Shown here: piece after piece, positions 9,346-21,073 of the stretch
Position numbering within the stretch: the stretch's first letter is position 1
How the letters are laid out: each line of letters begins with the position of its first letter
NCBI GenBank assembly: GCA_947652605.1
Contig: OX393576.1
Coordinates: forward strand, 58,194,966 to 58,258,965
DNA: 64,000 nucleotides
DNA from: Elmis aenea
Taxonomy: Eukaryota; Arthropoda; Insecta; Coleoptera; Elmidae
Reading direction: 5' to 3'
Notes under the pieces: generated by a model
Databases searched by the model: none
Told to the model about the DNA's origin: nothing
What the model saw: only the letters and a program-made list of their open reading frames with translations
Made by a program: the position numbers and the translations under genes

Positions 9346-11501
9346 CAGGGTGGTGCTTTTTTCGATGCTCACCATTGCTATCTTGGAAACGGTAAGAGAT
9401 ACAAGGTCGGTTAAATTAGAGAAAAGTTGCACATTTTTATGGCGATTGAGAATCTGAAAATAAATCCTAGATATTTTGATTCGTTTTTGATTTATTACAA
9501 AAAAACTGAAAAATGTGATTTTAGAAAAATATTATTATCTTCCCTACCACTGACTCTATTTCATTTAAACTTAATCACTTTATGTTTTTGACCGTCCTGG
9601 GTTTGATGACGTCAACAGAAATTTTCTAAGCCTTCTAGATTTCAAGTTGCGATAGTCAACTTTTTTATTTCTTATGGCCGCCATATTGGATTTTTGCACC
9701 ATCAGACAGACAAAAAAATTAGCTTTTCAAATTGGTAACCAAAATACTTTTTTTCTTTCAAAAAACTTGTCGAAATTTGAAAATTTGTATAAATAATCTA
9801 CAAAATCGAGAATGCTCTGAAAAACAAATTGAAACTATGATATAAATAAAAGACTGAACATTTTATTGGTCTAATGATAACAAATTGAAAATAAATTTAA
9901 AACACCAGATATAAGTAATTATTTGAACTGTTCAAAGTGTCCGCCGTTATGTATTATACAGAGGTCAGTTTTTAAATTCATTTCGTCCACTGCCTTTAGG
10001 ATAGTCTGTCGCGGAATTGAGTCAAATGCATTTTTTATTTTACGACGAAGATGTTCAATATTATCCGTGGGGGTTGCATAAACAACATGTTTTACATTGC
10101 CCCACAAAAAGTAATCCATGGGCGTTAAACATGGCGATCGTGGAGGCCAATAAACAGGACCAAACGTACCAAGCCAATTTTGAAAGCGTGCATTTAAATA
10201 TTCTCTTACAATTCGGGCGTTGTGAGGACCAGCTCCATCTTGCTAAAACCATTGAAGATTTTGAATGGTTAATAATGGCAATTCATCTAACATATCTTCT
10301 AAATTTGTTTCCAACAATCTTAAATATCCAGGCCCATCCAAATGTCCATCGATGAAAAAGGGACCCAGAATCGTATTATCTTAAAGACCAGCCCATACGT
10401 TCAGCCAATATCGAATTTGCGGCCTAGTCTCTCTTATTAAATGGGGATTCACTGTAGCGTAATGATGAACATTTTTCCTGTTAAACATTCCCGAGTTTGT
10501 GAATAAGGACTCGTCAGTCCATAGTATTTTTCTGGAAAATGTGGGTCTTGTTGCAGTTTTTCCCGAAACCAATAACAAAAGTTCAATCATCTGTTAGTAT
10601 CACCAGGATGAAGAGTTTGTACCCTTGAGAATTTATAATCGTGGTAGTTATGTTTTTTTATTATTTTTCTGGCATATGCATCATTAATACTACACTCTTG
10701 AGCAATTTTCCGGGTGGAGTTTTCTGGATTAATTGCTATTTGAGCCAACACATTCACTTCATTAACATTAATCCTTTTCCTATACGGCCCTCGCGGTCTT
10801 TTAAACATGCCATAATTACCCAAACTTCTTGAAATCCTCGTAAACATTGTCCTGTGGGGTTGCTCTCTCTCTCTGGATATAAATTTGCGTAATTTTCAGA
10901 CGCTAAAAGAGAGTTTTTACGGTTTCGAATGTAGACATCATACATTTCCTGCTTTTCTTCATTCGTAAACATCTTGATAATCAAAAAATACGATAAAGAA
11001 ACTCTACGTACGTCACTTGCACGCAATCTGTCACTATTATTGATATCATAGTTTCAATTGTTTTTCAGAGCATTCTCGATTTTGTAGATTATTTATACAA
11101 ATTTTCAAATTTCAACAAGTTTTTTGAAAGAAAAAAGGTATTTTGGTTACCAATTTGAAAAGCTAATTTTTTTGTCTGTCTGATGGTGCAAAAATTCAAT
11201 ATGGCGGCCATAAGAAATAAAAAAGTTGACTATCGCAACTTGAAATCTAGAAGGCTTAGAAAATTTCTGTTGACGTCATCAAACCAGGACGGTCAGTGGT
11301 AGGGAAGATAATAATATTTTTCTAAAATCACATTTTTCAGTTTTTTTGTAATAAAACAAAAACGAATCAAAATATCCAGGATTTCTTGTCAGATTTTTAA
11401 TCGCCATAAAAATGTACAGCTTTTCTCTAATTTTAAACGACCTTGTATCTCTTACCGTTTCCAAGATAGCAATGGTGAGCATCGAAAAAAGCACCACCCT
11501 G
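9346..11501 (-). mobile_element. Mariner/Tc1-superfamily element with very long TIRs, unit 1
   Basis: It starts 'cagggtggtgcttttttcg', ends with the exact inverse, and is flanked by TA (9344-9345 and 11502-11503). The inverted repeats run about 460-500 bp from each end, with a roughly 40-55-bp extra segment in the left one (about 9554-9594). A broken transposase lies between them. Confidence 0.9.
9919..10972 (-). pseudogene. Mariner-superfamily transposase pseudogene, unit 1
   Basis: Translation from ATG at 10972 begins 'MFTNEEKQEMYDVYIRNRK' and contains a helix-turn-helix region ('STRKIAQECS'). The catalytic segments are 'ILWTDESLF' (first Asp), 'DGAGPHNARIV' (second Asp) and 'PPRSPCLTPMDYFLWG' (third Asp). 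The second and third Asp are about 40 residues apart, putting it near the DD39-41D groups of the IS630/Tc1/mariner superfamily. It is broken by a 2-base expansion in a GA run (about 10865), an in-frame TGA near 10585, a TAA near 10382, a one-base deletion (about 10541), and a stop replacing Gln just before the second Asp. The last two defects are absent from unit 2. Confidence 0.85.
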
Positions 11502-11611
11502 TATAACGTTATAAAAATATCGTTACGTTATTGTATAAAAAATGAAAGTTGAATCGTTATTATAACGTTATCGGGTATCGTTACGTTACGTATTCCATCC
11601 CTGATACTATC

Positions 11612-12213
11612 AAAAAAAGACATCCTGTATGTAAAAATATTGATAAGTCAAAATCGGTATAATTAAAATATCTCCTTTATAATTTACATAACTGTCACTA
11701 AAAAGTTTGCATATAATTTGTTCAGTTGAAGGTTTAACAAATACGTGACCTACGGTGCGTTATTAAAATAAAATATTACGTACATAGTTCAAAACTATTA
11801 ATTGACACGAATTATCCAACAATCACAATCGAAATTACCTACCTACTTGATTGTTTACAATTCGCGCGTCAAGCATATATTCACCGATTGGGATATGATA
11901 CATAGCTTCTCAATGCTACTAAAGCTTGCAGAATGATGGCAACGTTGCTGGAGGCAACTTTAACATACATCTTTAGTGTTTTATATACTCCGGAGGCGAC
12001 TTAACCATTCTATGAGTGGAGTTCAGTTACTATTTTGTGTTTATCACTTTTTTTGTATATAATAAAAATGAAAAATCCTTTCCCCTCTTTTGCCACCGGC
12101 ATTAGTGCTACATTATTTAATTATTTTCTGCAGAATACACACAGATTAATCGATCCCTTAAGGTGGAGGCCTGTGCGTCCTTTGTACGTATGGAGGCGAG
12201 TAAGATAGGCGTG

Positions 12214-12216
<3 letters not shown>
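11612..12216. other. Unassigned right part of unit 1
   Basis: No gene seen. It contains 'ctccggaggcgact' (about 11990) and 'gtatggaggcgagtaag' (about 12187), which are inverse to 'cttgcctccgtatg' at the start of the unit, so the unit ends look like weak inverted repeats. Confidence 0.6.
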
Positions 12217-12247
<31 letters not shown>

Positions 12248-13396
12248 AAACGTCAAACTTGCCTCCGTATGTATACGTGTAAAAGTATTACTCGCCTCCG
12301 AAAACGGAGGCGAGTAAGTAAAATCGGAGGCGACTAGGTATCCCCGTGTATATGTGATTTAAATGCTTAAAGACGTCACGGACAAGCGGATAGCGAATTT
12401 TATGGTGGAGGCTAGTTCGATGGTTATACATATACAGTTATACACTTGAGTTAACAGAAATGTTATTAGGTGGCGCCACCAACTAATACGCATATACACG
12501 TCCATAGACATGCTTGACTGACAGACCTCCACACACACAACACACTTTCTTGCCACCGAAACTTGGCAAACGCGCAAGGAGGCACATTATTAGTATTTTG
12601 TATGTATGCTTATCAGAAATAACCATTGTGGTGTTTGAAGAGGGTTTTAAGTGGAATAGCGTAAAACAAGTGGCGGGAGCACATTTAAAATTAGGACTTA
12701 GTGGTATCACACAAAATTATATTCTGGATGCAAATTGATCAATACTTACTAAAAATGAGTAATCCTTAGTAAACAACTTCCAAATTAGAGCAATTAATAA
12801 GAAATTAATCTTTTAACATCTAACAAGTGAGGTGTCTAGATTTAAAGCCCGCTATCGCTATGTGACTTTTTAGATCCAAAATCTGCTAATAAATATTTGC
12901 AATTTAGATGATGAAAACAAACGAATTTTATCTTAATTCTGTTTCTAGATATTCGTAATAAAGTATTAATTTAAAAACGTTACTGAACTTGATTATTAAA
13001 TTAAATAAAAAAATAATATAAATTATTTTTTCTACAGTTAAAAAAAACTAGTGAAAAATTTAAAGCGGGTTTTGAGTTGAAACTCTTCAAATGTTAGTTA
13101 ATTTTTATGCAATTTGTTGTTTATGTATTGGTTTGTTAGTAAATTCGAAGCATCCGATCTAGGTGATACTAAAATTGTGTAAAATGATTATAATTTATTT
13201 GTCCAAATGTTATGGTATAAAATGAAACAACTTTTGCTGTAATAGTCATTATTTATTGACAAAAGAAATAGGTGATGTAGATTGGAACTTGGAATTTTAA
13301 AAAAATCAGTTTGTGGAAGGGGTTACTAACTTTTCTTTTCAAAAGAAATAGGAACAATAATTTTTGTAGTAATTTAAAAATTAAACATTACTTTTG

Positions 13397-14172
13397 ACGA
13401 GATTTACTTTACTTACTTTAATAATTTGTATATCGTCGTTGTTTTAAATATTTTATAAGAATTTTAATGTTCAATTTTTAAAATAAAAATTTAAAGAAGA
13501 AATGAGTTACAATAAATTTATTTAAATGGTTTAATAATTGAAATATTGATCATTAAATTGGATTTGAAAGTAAAAATGTTTAATTAAGCAGTTTGATTTA
13601 AGCTCTAAAATATGTACATATCGCCCGTCGCTCTCATTTAATTTGAGATAAGTCGTAACAAAGTAGGTGTACTGGAAAGTGTACCTAGAATGATCAGATT
13701 AGAGCTTGTTAGAAAGTTTTTTTATTTACATTAAAAAATTAATTGTGCAATTCAATTTAATTTGAATTTTTTAATTTATTTTTATTTGTTTTAATTAAAT
13801 GATTTTTTTGTTTTGTTATTTAGATAGAAAAAAATTTTAAAATTATAGTTTATTAGTAAAGTGATTAAAAATTTAAATATTTTGAAAATTCAAATGTTTA
13901 TAAGAAGAATTGATTTTTCGTACCTTGTGTATCAGGGTTTATTAAATGGAAATTTTTGAGATAGTTTACCCGAATGAAATAAGAGTTAGTTAGTTATTTA
14001 TTTTATTGTTAAATAAATATTTTTAATAGTTAACTAGTAATGAAACGTTTTTCGATTTTTAATATATCTGGTTTTTTAAGAAAAAAATTTAATTTTTCTT
14101 TTTTTTAATTCTCTTAATTGTTTAATTGTTTAATATTAGATTAGAAATGTTGAGTGGGATTAGCTGTTCATA
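13397..14172 (+). pseudogene. Nuclear mitochondrial insertion (rrnS 3', trnV, rrnL 5'), unit 2
   Basis: Same content as unit 1: 12S 3' end to 13694, tRNA-Val(UAC) at 13695-13764, and 16S 5' part from 13766. The 12S loop reads 'ctcatttaatttgagataag' here but is three bases shorter in unit 1, so the copies have diverged. Confidence 0.9.
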
Positions 14173-14300
14173 ATACTATCCAGGGATGGAATAACGTTTT
14201 AAATCGTTACGTTATTGAATAACGTTATTTATTATTGGTTTTCGTTACATAACGTTATAAATAACATTAAAAAAATGAATTGTTATGTTATATAACGTTA

Positions 14301-15118
14301 CATAAATTATCTTAAATAATGCGAAAAAATTCGGGAGGTGATTCCTTATCGAAGATTAAGTGGGGTTTTTATATAAAATTTTTTTCTTAGACGTCTCCCC
14401 TAAAGGGGATCGGTAAAATTAGGTTTTCATTTTATTTCTCAAATTTAGATAAATGTAAGATAATGATATTTGGTAGATGTTTTATACTTATTAAAAGGTT
14501 TCCCATAAAAATATTTTTAATCATCTCCCACCTCCACAGGGGGCTGAAAAGTGCGACCCCTGTTGATTTAAACTTTTTTTTGTAAGTTTAATTTATTTAG
14601 AACATTTTTTTATTCTTTAGTTTTTCTCGTAAATCCTACAACATAAACAAACCATGGTAACCACCAAAATGAATCGTTTTATATTGGAATATTTGATGGT
14701 TCATATTCATTCACAAAAACTGTAGGTTTAAGGAAAAAAATTAAAGAAAAAAAAAACTTCTAAATAAATCAAGTTTTCAAAAAAAAAAAAAATACATTGC
14801 TAGATTTCAACCTGCCAAAACGTTCTAATAAAAAAAAACAACATTGGTCGCACTTTTCAACCCCCTGTGAAGATGGGAAATGATTAAAAATATTAATATG
14901 GGAAACCTTTTAATAAGTATAAAACATCTACCAAATATCATTTTCCTACATAAACCCAAATTTGAGAAATAAACTAAAAACCCAATTTTACCGATCTCCT
15001 TTAATGGTGTTACTCCGAAAGGAGATCCTAAAGAAAAAAAATTATATGAAAGACCCGTCTTAATTTTCGATAAGGAATCACCTCCAGAATTTTTTCGCAT
15101 TATTTAAGAAACATGCTG
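14301..15118. mobile_element. Palindromic MITE nested in hAT, unit 2
   Basis: Copy of 8292-9109 with minor changes. The ORF on its minus strand reflects the hairpin arm and is not a gene. Confidence 0.8.
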
Positions 15119-15354
15119 TACAAAAATAATTTTTAGTTGTAACTCTGAAATTATTTTTGGAATCTGAAAAGTAAATTTAAAAAATAGTACAAAATTACGT
15201 TGAGATATTATTATTTTCATTTTAATTTTTAAAATAGAGACAAAATATTATATCTTCTGAAAATAAAAAGATCGCCATATAAAAATTTAATTTATAGAAA
15301 ATAACGATATAAAATAACTTTTAATGAAACGTTATCGGTTATTATAACGTTATA

Positions 15355-17510
15355 CATGGTGGTGCTTTTTTCGATGCTCACCATTGCTATCTTGGAAACG
15401 GTAAGAGATACAAGGTCGGTTAAATTAGAGAAAAGTTGCACATTTTTATGGCGATTGAGAATCTGAAAAGAAATCCTAGATATTTTGATTCGTTTTTGAT
15501 TTATTACAAAAAAACTGAAAAATGTGATTTTAGAAAAATATTATTATCTTCCCTACCACTGACTCTATTTCATTTAAACTTAATCACTTTATGTTTTTGA
15601 CCGTCCTGGGTTTGATGACGTCAACAGAAATTTTCTAAGCCTTCTAGATTTCAAGTTGCGATAGTCAACTTTTTTATTTCTTATGGCCGCCATATTGGAT
15701 TTTTGCACCATCAGACAGACAAAAAAATTAGCTTTTCAAATTGGTAACCAAAATACCTTTTTTCTTTCAAAAAACTTGTCGAAATTTGAAAATTTGTATA
15801 AATAATCTACAAAATCGAGAATGCTCTAAAAAACAAATTGAAACTATGATATAAATAAAAGACTGAACATTTTATTGGTCTAATGATAACAAATTGAAAA
15901 TAAATTTAAAACACCAGATATAAGTAATTATTTAAACTGTTCAAAGTGTCCGCCGTTATGTATTATACAGAGGTCAGTTTTTAAATTCATTTCGTCCACT
16001 GCCTTTAGGATAGTCTGTCGCGGAATTGAGTCAAATGCATTTTTTATTTTACGACGAAGATGTTCAATATTATCCGTGGGGGTTGCATAAACAACATGTT
16101 TTACATTGCCCCACAAAAAGTAATCCATGGGCGTTAAACATGGCGATCGTGGAGGCCAATAAACAGGACCAAACGTACCAAGCCAATTTTGAAAGCGTGC
16201 ATTTAAATATTTTCTTACAATTCGGGCGTTGTGAGGACCAGCTCCATCTTGCTGAAACCATTGAAGATTTTGAATGGTTAATAATGGCAATTCATCTAAC
16301 ATATCTTCTAAATTTGTTTCCAACAATCTTAAATATCCAGGCCCATCCAAATGTCCATCGATGAAAAAGGGACCCAGAATCGTATTATCTTAAAGACCAG
16401 CCCATACGTTCAGCCAATATCGAATTTGCGGCCTAGTCTCTCTTATTAAATGGGGATTCACTGTAGCGTAATGATGAACATTTTTCCTGTTAAACATTCC
16501 CGAGTTTGTGAATAAGGACTCGTCAGTCCATAGTATTTTTCTGGAAAAATGTGGGTCTTGTTGCAGTTTTTCCCGAAACCAATAACAAAAGTTCAATCAT
16601 CTGTTAGTATCACCAGGATGAAGAGTTTGTACCCTTGAGAATTTATAATCGTGGTAGTTATGTTTTTTTATTATTTTTCTGGCATATGCATCATTAATAC
16701 TACACTCTTGAGCAATTTTCCGGGTGGAGTTTTCCGGATTAATTGCTATTTGAGCCAACACATTCACTTCATTAACATTAATCCTTTTCCTATACAGCCC
16801 TCGCGGTCTTTTAAACATGCCATAATTACCCAAACTTCTTGAAATCCTCGTAAACATTGTCCTGTGGGGTTGCTCTCTCTCTCTGGATATAAATTTGCGT
16901 AATTTTCAGACGCTAAAAGAGAGTTTTTACGGTTTCGAATGTAGACATCATACATTTCCTGCTTTTCTTCATTCGTAAACATCTTGATAATCAAAAAATA
17001 CGATAAAGAAACTCTACGTACGTCACTTGCACGCAATCTGTCACTATTATTGATATCATAGTTTCAATTGTTTTTCAGAGCATTCTCGATTTTGTAGATT
17101 ATTTATACAAATTTTCAAATTTCAACAAGTTTTTTGAAAGAAAAAAGGTATTTTGGTTACCAATTTGAAAAGCTAATTTTTTTGTCTGTCTGATGGTGCA
17201 AAAATTCAATATGGCGGCCATAAGAAATAAAAAAGTTGACTATCGCAACTTGAAATCTAGAAGGCTTAGAAAATTTCTGTTGACGTCATCAAACCAGGAC
17301 GGTCAGTGGTAGGGAAGATAATAATATTTTTCTAAAATCACATTTTTCAGTTTTTTTGTAATAAAACAAAAACGAATCAAAATATCCAGGATTTCTTGTC
17401 AGATTTTTAATCGCCATAAAAATGTACAACTTTTCTCTAATTTAAACGACCTTGTATCTCTTACCGTTTCCAAGATAGCAATGGTGAGCATCGAAAAAAG
17501 CACCACCCTG
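15355..17510 (-). mobile_element. Mariner/Tc1-superfamily element with long TIRs, unit 2
   Basis: Same as 9346-11501 and 2156 bp long. The left terminus reads 'catggtggtgc', a G-to-T change within the terminal repeat. TA flanks are kept. Confidence 0.9.
15928..16982 (-). pseudogene. Mariner-superfamily transposase pseudogene, unit 2 (less decayed)
   Basis: Shares with unit 1 the 2-base GA expansion, the TGA near 16595 and the TAA near 16391, so these arose before the tandem duplication. It keeps Gln before the second catalytic Asp ('FQQDGAGPHNA') and lacks the one-base deletion, leaving a 140-residue open C-terminal segment (15928-16350) ending 'NGGHFEQFK'. That segment contains the second and third catalytic Asp. 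Still non-functional. Confidence 0.85.
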
Positions 17511-18241
17511 TATAACGTTATAAAAATATCGTTACGTTATTGTATAAAAAATGAAAGTTGAATCGTTATTATAACGTTATCGGGTATCGTTACGTTACGT
17601 ATTCCATCCCTGATACTATCAAAAAAAGACATCCTGTATGTAAAAATATTGATAAGTCAAAATCGGTATAATTAAAATATCTCCTTTATAATTTACATAA
17701 CTGTCACTAAAAAGTTTGCATATAATTTGTTCAGTTGAAGGTTTAACAAATACGTGACCTACGGTGCGTTATTAAAATAAAATATTACGTACATGGTTCA
17801 AAACTATTAATTGACACGAATTATCCAACAATCACAATCGAAATTACCTACCTACTTGATTGTTTACAATTCGCGCGTCAAGCATATATTCACCGATTGG
17901 GATATGATACATAGCTTCTCAATGCTACTAAAGCTTGCAGAATGATGGCAACGTTGCTGGAGGCAACTTTAACATACATCTTTAGTGTTTTATATACTCC
18001 GGAGGCGACTTAACCATTCTATGAGTGGAGTTCAGTTACTATTTTGTGTTTATCACTTTTTTTGTATATAATAAAAATGAAAAATCCTTTCCCCTCTTTT
18101 GCCACCGGCATTAGTGCTACATTATTTAATTATTTTCTGCAGAATACACACAGATTAATCGATCCCTTAAGGTGGAGGCCTGTGCGTCCTTTGTACGTAT
18201 GGAGGCGAGTAAGATAGGCGTGCAAATATATATATATATGT

Positions 18242-18646
18242 ATAATTTAAATATTAGGTATTGGGTTTGTAAGGTTTAATTGAAATACTAGCTTATTAGC
18301 ATGTTATCACAACGTTTCGATGCTATTTTTTTTTTTTTTTTTTAAAACCTCACACAATACATCCGGTCTCAGCTGGACCATGTTTTTAATATGTTAATTT
18401 GTGATCGTCTTTTAATCTTTTTTAATCTTTTTAATCTAATATAACAACATAATTATATCAAATTACAAAAACCTCAAAATTTCAACTTTGTACTTGTGCA
18501 AGGGCTTACATATACAGCTTTGGAACTTAAATAAAGAATCAGTTGAAAAAGATGCCATACCATAGCATCGAAACGTTGTGATAACATGCTAATAAGCTAG
18601 TATTTCAATTAAACCTTACAAACCCAATACCTAATATTTAAATTAT
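18242..18646. mobile_element. Foldback element with about 85-bp inverted ends
   Basis: 'ataatttaaatattaggtat' at 18242 is mirrored at 18627-18646. The inverted match continues to 'aacgtttcgatgct' (left) and 'agcatcgaaacgtt' (right). The interior has an 18-base T run and no ORF. It abuts the end of tandem unit 2. Confidence 0.8.
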
Positions 18647-18699
18647 CATCAAGAAAAGGTAACAATAAAAATCCAATACTATATATGTATACGTATATA

Positions 18700-20512
18700 T
18701 ATATAGCGAGTATTTGCAGCTATTGCCGCTTCTCGCATCCTAATCGCCATTTATCCTTATCGTTCCAGTAATCTTCTCGTAAACCTCTGTTTTTCATTTC
18801 CTCATCTATGTTGTTTTTCCACATCTTTCGTGGTCTCCCTCGTTTATTTATTTGTGCTGGAGTCCAGTTCCATACTTTTATTGGTATTCTTTCTTCCTTC
18901 ATTCTGCGCAGATGTCCGTACCATCTTAACTGTTTTTCATTTATATGATCTATAATATTGCCTTTTATTTTCATTTTATCTCTGATGTCCTCATTTCTAA
19001 CGTGATCGTACAAGGATAGGCCGCAGCATCTTCTCCAATATGCCATCTCGGCCGACAGTAGTCTTTGATTCATTGATTTGTCCCTTACCCATATCTCTGC
19101 CCCATATGTCAATACTGGTTCTATTATCGTTTTAAATATATTTATTTTTGTTTTTCTAGTTAGGTTTTTATTCCACAAGATTGGATGTAATGTTTTTATC
19201 ATTTTCTTTCCTCTGCCTATTTTCTTCATTATGTCCTTGTCGTCTCTTCCATCTTCGCATATTGTTACTCCCAGATATTCGTACTGACTAACGTTTTTTA
19301 TCGTTCCGTTGTCTAACTGTATGTCATGTCCTCTTCCACCTATGACCATATACTGTGTTTTCTCCGTATTTACCTCCAGTCCCCACTTCTTGTATTCCTC
19401 TATAAGTTTATTTAGCATGTACGTCATATCTTGCTGATCTTCTGCAATAACTATTTGATCATCTGCAAAGAGGATCGTGTATATCGGGCTCTCGCCCAAC
19501 AGTGCTCCCATCGGACTGCATTTTCTGGTCCAATGTTTTAAGGCCGCACATAGGTACATTTGAAAAAGAGTAGGGGAGAGGCAGCAACCTTGTTTTACTC
19601 CTTTCGAAGGCGAGAATGGTTGAGAGACTTGGTTTCCGGCTATTGCGACGGCTTGGTTTTCTCTATATAGCGTTTTAACTGCGTTTAAATATATTTTATT
19701 TATGCCAGCTTGTTCCAAGGTAATCCATAGTTTTTGGAGGGGAACGGAGTCGAATGCTTTCTTTAGATCTATAAATGTAACGTGGAGTTCTCTTCCTTTA
19801 GCCAGATTCTTCTCTGCTAAGTGTTTTAACGTAAATAGATTATCTGTACAGGACCTTCCTGGTCTAAAACCGCTTTGCTCTTCTATTTCTTTAGCTTCTT
19901 TCTCTATTCTTTCTTTAAGGACTCTTCCATATAATTTTCCTACAGACGACGTTACACTTATTCCTCTATAGTTTCCGCAATCATTTCTACTTCCTTTTTT
20001 GTAAATCGAGTTTATATGAGAGATTTTCCAATCTGTTGGTATGTTTTCCCCCCTTAGACATTTATTAAATATATCGCAGATTATTTCTAATGTTCTTGTT
20101 GTGGCATGTTTTAGTAACTCGATAGGCAGATCACCTGGTCCTGGTGCTTTATTATTTTTCATTTTTTGTAGCGCTTTCTTTAATTCTTCTACCGTAATCT
20201 GTTCTATTTCATTTTCCTCTTCTTCATCTACATCTAATCGTGTATCCAAATATTCTATTCGCTTTTCTATTAATAGGTCACTATAGTATTCCTTCCATGT
20301 CTCCGTTCTTATTGGATTTATTTTTTTTGCTTCATTTGAATTTTTCCTCAGGCTGTTTATAGTTTTTCAAGCTTCTCTGGATCTAGACCCTCCTATCATT
20401 AAGTTTATTTGTGAGCATTTGCTGTCCCATGCCGCGTTTTTTATCTTTTTTATTTCTTTTTTGACTATGTATCTATATCGGTCATATTGTTTGCGATCCT
20501 CTTCATCCTTTG
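18700..20512 (-). mobile_element. RTE-clade LINE, 5'-truncated
   Basis: A long reverse-transcriptase ORF on the minus strand is followed after about 40 bases by a (TA)n-like tract (18680-18705), as is usual for RTE elements with very short 3' UTRs and microsatellite tails. The 5' end is truncated at about 20512, exactly where homology to the inverted duplication arm resumes. Confidence 0.85.
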
Positions 20513-20519
20513 GGTTTAA
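18720..20519 (-). pseudogene. RTE-type reverse transcriptase, nearly intact C-terminal part
   Basis: An uninterrupted 509-codon ORF (18720-20249) carries the palm domain in order: 'KAPGPGDLPIELL', 'NYRGISVTSSVGKLYGRVL', 'SGFRPGRSCTDN', 'FIDLKKAFDSV' (catalytic Asp at about residue 161), 'GVKQGCCLSPTLFQ' and 'FADD' at residues 261-264. The typical RTE C-terminus 'LRWYGHLRRMKEERIP' follows. The same frame continues upstream to about 20519 with one TGA near 20369 in place of an expected Trp. The upstream endonuclease domain is missing by 5' truncation. The intact polymerase frame implies a fairly recent insertion, but the copy cannot move on its own. Confidence 0.88.
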
Positions 20520-20740
20520 TTTATAGTTTTCATGTTATCCCTAGGTGTGGGAATGTTCGTTTTGTAACACTTTTAAATATTTTTTTAGAATTCTTACCTG
20601 CTGACATGTGCAGTCTAATATGTGACAATATATCAAAACTGCAAGTTAAGAATAAATGTACGGAGTTTTGCGGACTTTAGTTGCTGTTGGTGTATACAAT
20701 GTTGTTTCGCTGAAGGCGACCATAGTCAGCCATATTATAA

Positions 20741-20878
20741 TGGTGCCTTTCCACGTGAGAGTAAACTACTCTCGATAGCAGCGTCGCCAAGGATACAGCC
20801 AATCGCGAGACTCTCAGGGGCTGTATCCTTGGCGACGCTGCTATCGAGAATAGTTTACTCTCACGTGGAAAGGCACCA
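20741..20878. mobile_element. 138-bp hairpin MITE, Harbinger-like TAA duplication
   Basis: 60-bp arms begin 'tggtgcctttccacgtgaga' and differ at one position. The loop is 18 bases. TAA flanks both sides (20738-20740, 20879-20881). The left duplication arm has the empty site 'cttataatat'. A 3-bp TWA target duplication is typical of PIF/Harbinger. Confidence 0.85.
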
Positions 20879-20916
20879 TAAGAATAATGACACAGCAGAA
20901 GTTTTGTAAAATACAT

Positions 20917-20922
20917 TTTATT
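20917..20922 (-). promoter_or_regulatory. Putative polyadenylation signal of the chemosensory gene
   Basis: AATAAA on the minus strand, about 150 bases past the TAG of exon 2 and conserved with the inverted arm. Confidence 0.5.
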
Positions 20923-21073
20923 AAATTTATTTTTTAACAATTTTTTTTAACAAAATCATATATTTCTTGGTAATACGTTTTAAAAAGTATAAAGACAGTT
21001 GTTTTACATATATCATTTTAGCTTAAACATATGGAGGAAGCATGATACCTGCTGCGGCCATGTTTTTGTTAAA

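Larger units (their letters stand above)
8172..11603. mobile_element. hAT element, unit 1, host of two nested insertions
   Basis: It begins 'cagggatggaata' and ends 'tattccatccctg', flanked by perfect 8-bp duplications 'atactatc' (8164-8171 and 11604-11611), which are hAT hallmarks. Its own sequence is only about 460 bp and rich in the palindromic motif 'ataacgttat'. The rest is a palindromic MITE (8292-9109) and a mariner-superfamily element (9346-11501). No hAT transposase is present. Confidence 0.9.
6244..12243. repeat. Tandem 6-kb duplication, unit 1
   Basis: It is nearly identical to 12244-18236 in the same orientation, beginning 'gcaaaacgtcaaacttgcc' in both. The units differ by scattered substitutions and small indels: a CGCTAT insertion at about 12856, a 3-bp difference in the 12S region, and a one-base deletion at about 10541. 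They therefore diverged after duplication or represent different alleles. Each contains a mitochondrial insertion, a hAT element and two nested elements. Confidence 0.95.
14181..17612. mobile_element. hAT element, unit 2
   Basis: Same ends as unit 1, flanked by 'atactatc' at 14173-14180 and 17613-17620. Length is 3432 bp in both units. Hosts a palindromic MITE and a mariner-type element. Confidence 0.9.
12244..18236. repeat. Tandem 6-kb duplication, unit 2
   Basis: Second copy of 6244-12243, with the same order of unassigned sequence, NUMT, hAT, palindromic MITE and mariner. Coordinates are offset by 6000 at the start and by 6009 in the tRNA-Val region because of small indels. Confidence 0.95.

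Noticed and set aside
10017..10355. 112-codon plus-strand ORFs at 10017 and 16026
   Set aside because: Antisense shadows of the mariner transposase; conserved between units only because the unit is duplicated.
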